Part shown: piece after piece, positions 5,388 to 6,516 of the stretch
How positions within the stretch are numbered: the first letter of the stretch is position 1
Layout: every line of letters starts with the position of its first letter
NCBI GenBank assembly: GCA_024636105.1
Contig: JAGXHO010000191.1
Location: forward strand, 1 to 6,516
Length of the DNA stretch: 6,516 nucleotides
Direction: 5' to 3'
From: Trueperaceae bacterium
Lineage (GTDB): Bacteria; Deinococcota; Deinococci; Deinococcales; Trueperaceae
Position numbers and translations under genes: made by a program
The notes under the pieces: generated by a model
Told to the model about the DNA's origin: nothing
Databases searched by the model: none
Seen by the model: the letters and a program-made list of their open reading frames with translations, nothing else

Positions 5388-5408
5388 TTGTACTGGTACG
5401 TTGGTACA
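5388..5408. promoter_or_regulatory. Operator C: TTGTAC-N10-GTACA inverted repeat
   Basis: TTGTAC (5388-5393) and GTACA (5404-5408) with a 10-nt spacer that contains an additional GTAC (5396-5399). It starts 5 nt after the promoter C -10, so it covers about +1 to +20. The 14-mer at 5395-5408 is identical to that at operator B. Confidence 0.7.
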
Positions 5409-5509
5409 GCAGCGTCGTGCGCGGCGCCCCGCAGAACTCCGGAGCACGTACCTTCTCGCGCGTCCCCGCCGGCTCCGGCCGCAACCGACGCACCCACGGA
5501 GGCCCACCG

Positions 5510-6516
5510 ATGCCCGACCGCACCCGCACCGCGCCATGGACCACGCTCCTGGCGGCCCTGACGCTCGCCGTGGCGTCGATCGCGCCAGCCGCGCTCGCCC
5601 AGGAGACGCCGCAATACGGCGGGGTCATCCGGGTCCCGCTCGCGACCCAACCGGGCAACTTCAACCCGCTGCTCCCGAGCGAGCTCGCGTCGACCATCGT
5701 CTACTGGACGATGTTCAGCCCGCTCACGGTCGTCAGCCCGCACACCAACCAGCTCGAACCGCTCCTCGCCGAGCGCTGGGAAGCGAACGCCGACGTCACC
5801 TCGTGGACCTTCCACCTGCGCCAGGACGTCCTTTGGCACGACGGCGAGCCCGTCACCGCCGACGACGTCAAGTTCACCTTCGACCGGATCATGGACCCGG
5901 CCGAGGGCTCGCAGGCGATCACCGGCTTCGCGCGCGTCACCGACGTGGTCGTCGTCGACGAGTACACCGTCCGCATCGACATGTCGGCGCCCGACGTCTT
6001 CTTCCCGGACCGCCTGGCGCTCGGCGGCTACGAGATCATCCCCGAGCACGTGCTCAGCGGCTACGCGCTGCTCGCCGACGCGGTCGACTTCAACACCCTC
6101 ACGCCGATCGGCAACGGCCCGTTCAAGATGCAGCAGGCCGTCCCCGGCCAGTACTTCGAACTGGTCGCGAACGAGGACTACTTCAAGGGTCGCCCGTACC
6201 TCGACGGCATCACCTTCCGGGTCGTCCCCGACGCCAACACGCGCGTGACCGAGCTCCTCGCCGGCCAGCTCGACTGGGTCGACGTGCTGCCCAGCCAGCT
6301 CCCGGCGGTCAACGCGAACCCGAACGTCCAGGTCAACACCTTCGACAGCCTCGGCTACCAGATCTTCGCCTGGAACCTCCTCGACGAGCGCTTCCAGGAC
6401 CTGCGCGTGCGCGAAGCGATGATGTACGCCATCGACCGACGCGCCGCCGCCGCCGCGGTGTCGCCCGGCCTCGGCTACGTCGACGACGTCTTCATCCCGC
6501 TCGGCATCACCTGGAT
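5510..6516 (+). CDS. ABC transporter substrate-binding protein, family 5 (peptide/nickel type), N-terminal part
   Basis: The first 335 residues of an exported solute-binding protein; the gene runs off the right edge and family members are usually 500-600 residues. A Sec signal peptide is clear: basic residues at 4 and 6, a hydrophobic core at about 13-25, and cleavage likely after Ala-Leu-Ala (residue 30). There is no lipobox Cys, so the protein should be free in the periplasm. Mature-chain family 5 signatures follow: 'YGGVIRVPL' (36-44), 'NFNPLL' (50-55), 'LEPLLAERWE' (82-91), 'WTFHLRQDVLWHDGEPVTADDVKFTFDRI' in pieces over 99-127, and 'GNGPF' further on. Such proteins deliver oligopeptides, dipeptides, nickel or glycosides to an ABC permease, whose genes probably lie beyond the window. 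ATG at 5510 has ACGGAGG ending 7 nt upstream. Control by promoter/operator C links it to the catabolic-looking genes on the left. Substrate is unknown. Confidence 0.93.
   Translation, partial: MPDRTRTAPWTTLLAALTLAVASIAPAALAQETPQYGGVIRVPLATQPGNFNPLLPSELASTIVYWTMFSPLTVVSPHTNQLEPLLAERWEANADVTSWTFHLRQDVLWHDGEPVTADDVKFTFDRIMDPAEGSQAITGFARVTDVVVVDEYTVRIDMSAPDVFFPDRLALGGYEIIPEHVLSGYALLADAVDFNTLTPIGNGPFKMQQAVPGQYFELVANEDYFKGRPYLDGITFRVVPDANTRVTELLAGQLDWVDVLPSQLPAVNANPNVQVNTFDSLGYQIFAWNLLDERFQDLRVREAMMYAIDRRAAAAAVSPGLGYVDDVFIPLGITW

Noticed and set aside
1..6516. tRNA/rRNA genes, CRISPR arrays, insertion sequences, attachment sites
   Set aside because: No cloverleaf-like segment, regularly spaced repeats, transposase-like frames or flanking direct repeats were seen; the only notable repeats are the operator copies and local hairpins.

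Overview
The window is about 70% GC bacterial DNA. It probably comes from the Deinococcota, perhaps a Truepera-like lineage. The best clue is the IspF protein at 3541-4014: its '[10 protein letters not shown]' and '[15 protein letters not shown]' stretches match, from memory, the Thermus/Deinococcus form of the enzyme rather than the usual TTTE-LGF-GR form. The exported solute-binding protein at the right end has a signal-peptidase-I type leader and no lipobox cysteine, which suits a diderm envelope. No tRNA, rRNA, CRISPR array, insertion sequence or prophage gene is visible.

Layout from left to right. Bases 1-182 (minus) hold the N-terminus of an aldehyde dehydrogenase cut by the window edge. 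It diverges from a GntR-type regulator (305-1312, plus), and the gap between them holds a perfect 7-1-7 palindrome (231-245). A promoter with an operator-like inverted repeat then leads into a plus-strand operon: D-2-hydroxyacid dehydrogenase (1411-2376), an M19 dipeptidase-family protein (2420-3502) and, 38 nt later, ispF (3541-4014). A 12-bp GC-rich stem (4022-4056) separates this operon from a convergent minus-strand pair: a small 4-oxalocrotonate tautomerase-like protein (5213-5004) followed by a TPR protein (4882-4061). Two strong hairpins fill the gap inside that pair. The tautomerase diverges from a family 5 (peptide/nickel type) ABC substrate-binding protein that starts at 5510 and runs off the right end.

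The main finding is that three transcription units share one control element. Upstream of the dehydrogenase operon, the tautomerase-TPR pair and the binding-protein gene there is in each case a TTGAC(C/G) -35, a 17-18 nt spacer, a TANNNT -10, exactly 5 nt, and then TTGTAC-N10-GTAC(A/G). The inverted repeat would cover about +1 to +20, so a repressor bound there would block all three promoters. The local GntR protein is the natural candidate regulator. The unit looks like a co-regulated uptake and catabolic system: a transporter binding protein, a dipeptidase-like hydrolase, an oxidoreductase and a tautomerase-like enzyme. Its substrate cannot be read from the sequence.

Two of the enzymes are chemically odd. 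The tautomerase-like protein has Ala where the family's catalytic Pro1 should be. The M19 protein lacks the HxD metal pair and the bridging Glu of classic renal-type dipeptidases but keeps the other two metal-binding His residues.
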